This document shows positions 61,101 to 64,000 of a stretch of 64,000 nucleotides of DNA, one piece after another (position 1 is the first letter of the stretch; every line of letters starts with the position of its first letter). The DNA is taken from positions 186,001 to 250,000 of the forward strand of contig WIXG01000021.1 in NCBI GenBank assembly GCA_009869945.1. Reading direction: 5' to 3'. Below the pieces are notes generated by a model. The model did no database searches. It was not told the DNA's origin and saw nothing but the letters and a program-made list of their open reading frames with translations. The position numbers and the translations under genes were made by a program. The stretch comes from Mesaphorura yosii (lineage: Eukaryota > Arthropoda > Collembola > Poduromorpha > Tullbergiidae).

Positions 61101-63688
61101 TGTTTTGGTCAGTTAATTAATTGAGAAAATCAAACCAATGTACTTGACATCCTCGCATTTGTTGGACGGTTTGACCGTCATCACTGAAAATCTCATTGAA
61201 GAGGTCATGAGATCATTTTCCTGAATGCGCGTCCGCTGAGTCGCTGAGATACAAAAGCTGTTCACACTTTGACCTTCAGTTTCCGGCACGGCGGCCTGAT
61301 TCTGATTGCAATCTCGCACTCGAATTTCGTTTTGCTTTGCTTGCTGGGGCTTTCAGAAATCAGAATTCGCAGACTGTCCAACTGGCTCAATTGACGTAAA
61401 TGCTCGCCCCACTTTTCTCAGCATCCAGGACCATAATTAAGCGCTAGTTTTTGCTCGACTCCGACTCTATGACTTAACACTCAGCTTTTACATGACCTAA
61501 TGCAATAACATTAAAAAAAGGCATTAAATTGCAGGGTAGACGAACGGATCAGTCCAGTTTCACTGTTTCACAGTCAAGTTCCATTTTTATAACGATTTCC
61601 TGCGAACTATCGATTTACTTCGCGCTCGCGCTTTGTTGTTGGACGATATTGCAAAATTGTAGGCTCGATAATCACACGACACGACACAAATCCAGGTAGA
61701 AAATGTCGTCAATGGCCTGGCCATAGACGCCTTCTCCTTGCGTGGGCGCGCAGGTCACTTTGTTCCAGTTTAGTGATCATGACCACACGTCGGCTCGCGT
61801 GCAGTGCCGTGCTTTCTCGAGCGAATCGCCTAGAACAATTTCTGGCTTATTTTTGCAATGAGATGACAATTTCCTCAATTCCAAGCCTCAACCCAGGTTT
61901 ATGGCTTGAAAATGCTGTTGTTTTGGTTTCGAATGGTTAAAATCGGCCTTCGCCTTGCGCGTAATAAAATGCATACAGCATGCAGCATTTAAGAAGTCTA
62001 ATTGGTGACGGTGATTAGGATAATGATATAATGCACCTCTTCTTGTTTGCTTTCCAGCTCATGTCACCGCGTCCTTCACCTTGATCGCCGTCGTGTTTCC
62101 GGACAACGTCTCAACCGTCTTTGTGAGTCCAGCTCCAGCAAATTCCATGCGTGCATGCATTCGTGTTCTCAATTCTTCTCGAGAACGGGATTACAATTAC
62201 GATTTTATAACCTTTGTTTTGTTTCTTTTCTTGGCGCGCACGCACACGCAGGCCATGATGGAAACGTGCACTGGGCTCGGGCTCATCGTCGGTCCAGTCG
62301 TGGGCGGGGCCCTGCATCAGGTAGTGATTACAACAATGACTTGCCTTGACTTTGACAATTAAACACTAAGCAGTCAACCTTCGACTAATTGTCTATGTAT
62401 TTCCTTGTCCAGTTGGGCGGTTTCACGGTTCCATTCGTGGCTATCGGTGGACTGCTGTTCCTGTGCTTTGTCTTTGGATACGTTACGTTAATGCGACTTG
62501 ACATGAGCGCCAACAACAAGGAAGACGACCCTACAGAAAAGCAGTACGGTTACCGGGATATCCTGACCATTCCAGTCGTGGCCCTGTCTGGACTTTCTAT
62601 CCTCACGGCAGCAATTAGCATCGGATACAATGCCCCTGTGCTGGAGAGACACATTGCAAGAGTAAGCGAAATTTACCAATTTGTCAATTCTTTCAAATTC
62701 ATTTTCACGGGCTTTTACAGTTTAACCTGACCAAAGTGGAGACTGGGCTCGTATTCATCATCAACGGAGGTACGTACGCCATAACGGCTCCATTCTGGGG
62801 TCGACTTTGCGACAAACTCGAACGCCCACGATTCTTGACTCTCCTCGGAGCCGTTTTCATCCTCATCGGCTTCTTGTTCATTGGACCAATCTTCTTCATA
62901 CCTTTCGACACGTAAGCAACCCAATGCAGCATTGCAATTAAAAATTAATTCTTGCCTCGTAACCTTCACCTCTCATCTTTCTCCCACGGCAGAATCTTGT
63001 GGGTTACCTGCTTCGGACTCTTCATTCAAGGTCTCGGCCTGGGAGCCAACTTTGTGTCAGGATTCGCACTGGCGCTCAAAGACTCCATGTAAGCTTGGCG
63101 CTTAGCGCAGCGTATTTAAATTACATAACCAATTACGTGAGCAACGCGCATGCAGCGATCTCATAATGAATTATAATGGCTTAATTGTGCGCGATTCCCA
63201 CAACGTGCGATTTAATTATTGGTTTGGCGTTGAATTGTTGAATTGCATTGAATTTGTATTGGCTTTGTTATTTAATAGCGCTAATGGGTTGCCGGACGGA
63301 ATTGGAACGTACGGATTGGTGTCTGGACTCTGGATGAGCGCCTTTTCACTGGGAAACTTCATCGGACCATGTGAGCGGATAAAAATGCGAATGCATTAAA
63401 GCGTGAAGGTGTCCGTAGGATCTCAACTAAAACCTGATTTTTCTGCTTCCAGCTCTTTCTGGAGTGCTTCAAGACAATGTCGGCTATCGCGTCGGTTCCA
63501 TTTCGGTGATGGGAGTTCAGGTGGTCGTTGTGCTCATCGCGCTCGTGTTCCTGGTTCGAGGAAACCGCGATCGGGATCCGGCGCAGAAGAAAGACGCATC
63601 CGCCACCGAGCTCGAAGTGGACGCTGAAAGCGGGATCGCTGTGCGCCAAGCGAAATTCTTCACCACCGCGTTTGACGAGAAATTCTAA
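58140..63688 (+). CDS. SLC18B1: MFS transporter, SLC18B1-like (vesicular amine transporter family)
   Basis: Major facilitator superfamily carrier related to the vesicular polyamine/amine transporter SLC18B1, expected in vesicle membranes as a proton antiporter. Eleven exons: 58140-58967, 59121-59216, 59368-59441, 59592-59674, 62058-62122, 62252-62320, 62413-62661, 62721-62911, 62993-63088, 63279-63370, 63453-63688; about 692 residues. Marks: FGFTLQQCALFLLFAIANIL (first helix), ALEKGASYTENGMVFSCFEL, the MNRIGPKLVFNTG loop between helices 2 and 3, FEAVGAAAHVTASFT, MMETCTGLGLIVGPVVGGAL, FWGRLCDKLERPRFL, and DGIGTYGLVSGLWMSAFSLG. About 240 hydrophilic, Ser/Asn-rich residues precede the first helix, absent from the 456-residue human protein. 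The fourth intron is 2.4 kb, the others short. Exact substrate unknown. Confidence 0.88.
59675..62057 (+). other. 2.4 kb intron of the transporter gene
   Basis: The only long intron of this gene, between the exons ending GAAGA-type helix 4 coding and AHVTASFT. It contains no nested gene I can support. It is full of AATTGC/GCATGC-type words. Confidence 0.5.
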
Positions 63689-64000
63689 TTTCGAACCAAT
63701 TTTACTAATACTCGAAGTCGAAGTGCTTTATTTCCTGTTGCGTTTGCGTTTCACGATGTTGGAAAATATCAAGCTTTAAATTCTCTTTTCTTACCATTTC
63801 TTATCTGTCTGTCTATATACGCCTGTAGACTTTAAGATTGTAAATAGTAAATAAAATACAAATATCGTGCCTAGTCGCTTAAAAACTATACCATTGCAAT
63901 AAATTACTCACACTGAATTATAAATTTCATTTGAGAGCTCAAAGATCAAAGTTCTGTTTAAGTCTTAAGGTTCATGCAAATTCACATTTCACAACTTTGG
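63689..64000 (+). other. transporter 3' UTR and window end
   Basis: AATAAA occurs at 63850-63855 and again at 63898-63903, 162 and 210 bases after the transporter stop; either could be the poly(A) signal. Nothing else seen to the window end. Confidence 0.55.

Noticed and set aside
1..64000. CRISPR arrays, insertion sequences, LTR elements
   Set aside because: No spaced direct repeats, terminal repeats, transposase or reverse-transcriptase coding sequence were seen.

Overview
This is a eukaryotic nuclear window, almost certainly from an arthropod. Protein-coding genes are split by many small GT-AG introns (mostly 60-100 bp). A DM4/12-family secreted protein (known to me as an arthropod family), an insect/crustacean-type gustatory receptor with the C-terminal TYhhhhhQ signature, and ordinary metazoan housekeeping genes are present. 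I cannot place it further; a non-model pancrustacean (crustacean, springtail or early insect) fits. There are no bacterial features, CRISPR arrays or recognisable transposons.

Layout, left to right: the 5' part of a type-B carboxylesterase (1-929, minus, cut by the window edge); a KLHL2/3 kelch protein (2980-5778, plus) with a tRNA-Leu(AAG) inside one intron; a gustatory receptor (6269-7575, minus); type I inositol-polyphosphate 5-phosphatase INPP5A with a long C-terminal extension (8647-11486, minus); about 5.7 kb without genes; then the 23-exon rabconnectin-3 alpha/DMXL gene (17187-31177, minus). Its 2.78 kb fifth intron holds two plus-strand genes: an unrecognised one-pass membrane protein (27191-28158) and an acyl-protein thioesterase (28579-29600).

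Next come SGF29 of the SAGA/ATAC complexes (32273-33539, plus), two complex I subunits head to head, NDUFB6 (34187-35026, minus) and NDUFA5 (35489-36268, plus), a five-exon secreted prohormone-like precursor I do not recognise (36930-43418, minus), about 6 kb without genes, a MATH-BTB (SPOP-like) protein (49482-50929, plus), a DM4/12-family secreted protein (51338-52428, minus), about 5.7 kb without genes, and an SLC18B1-like MFS transporter (58140-63688, plus).

Exon structures were rebuilt by hand from reading frames, splice dinucleotides, phase agreement and remembered family sequences. Every junction given keeps the frame, but none is backed by transcript data. The most interesting items are the candidate amidated prohormone, the two genes nested in the rabconnectin intron, the intronic tRNA, the shared complex I promoter, and a pair of abutting perfect hairpins at 41.7 kb.
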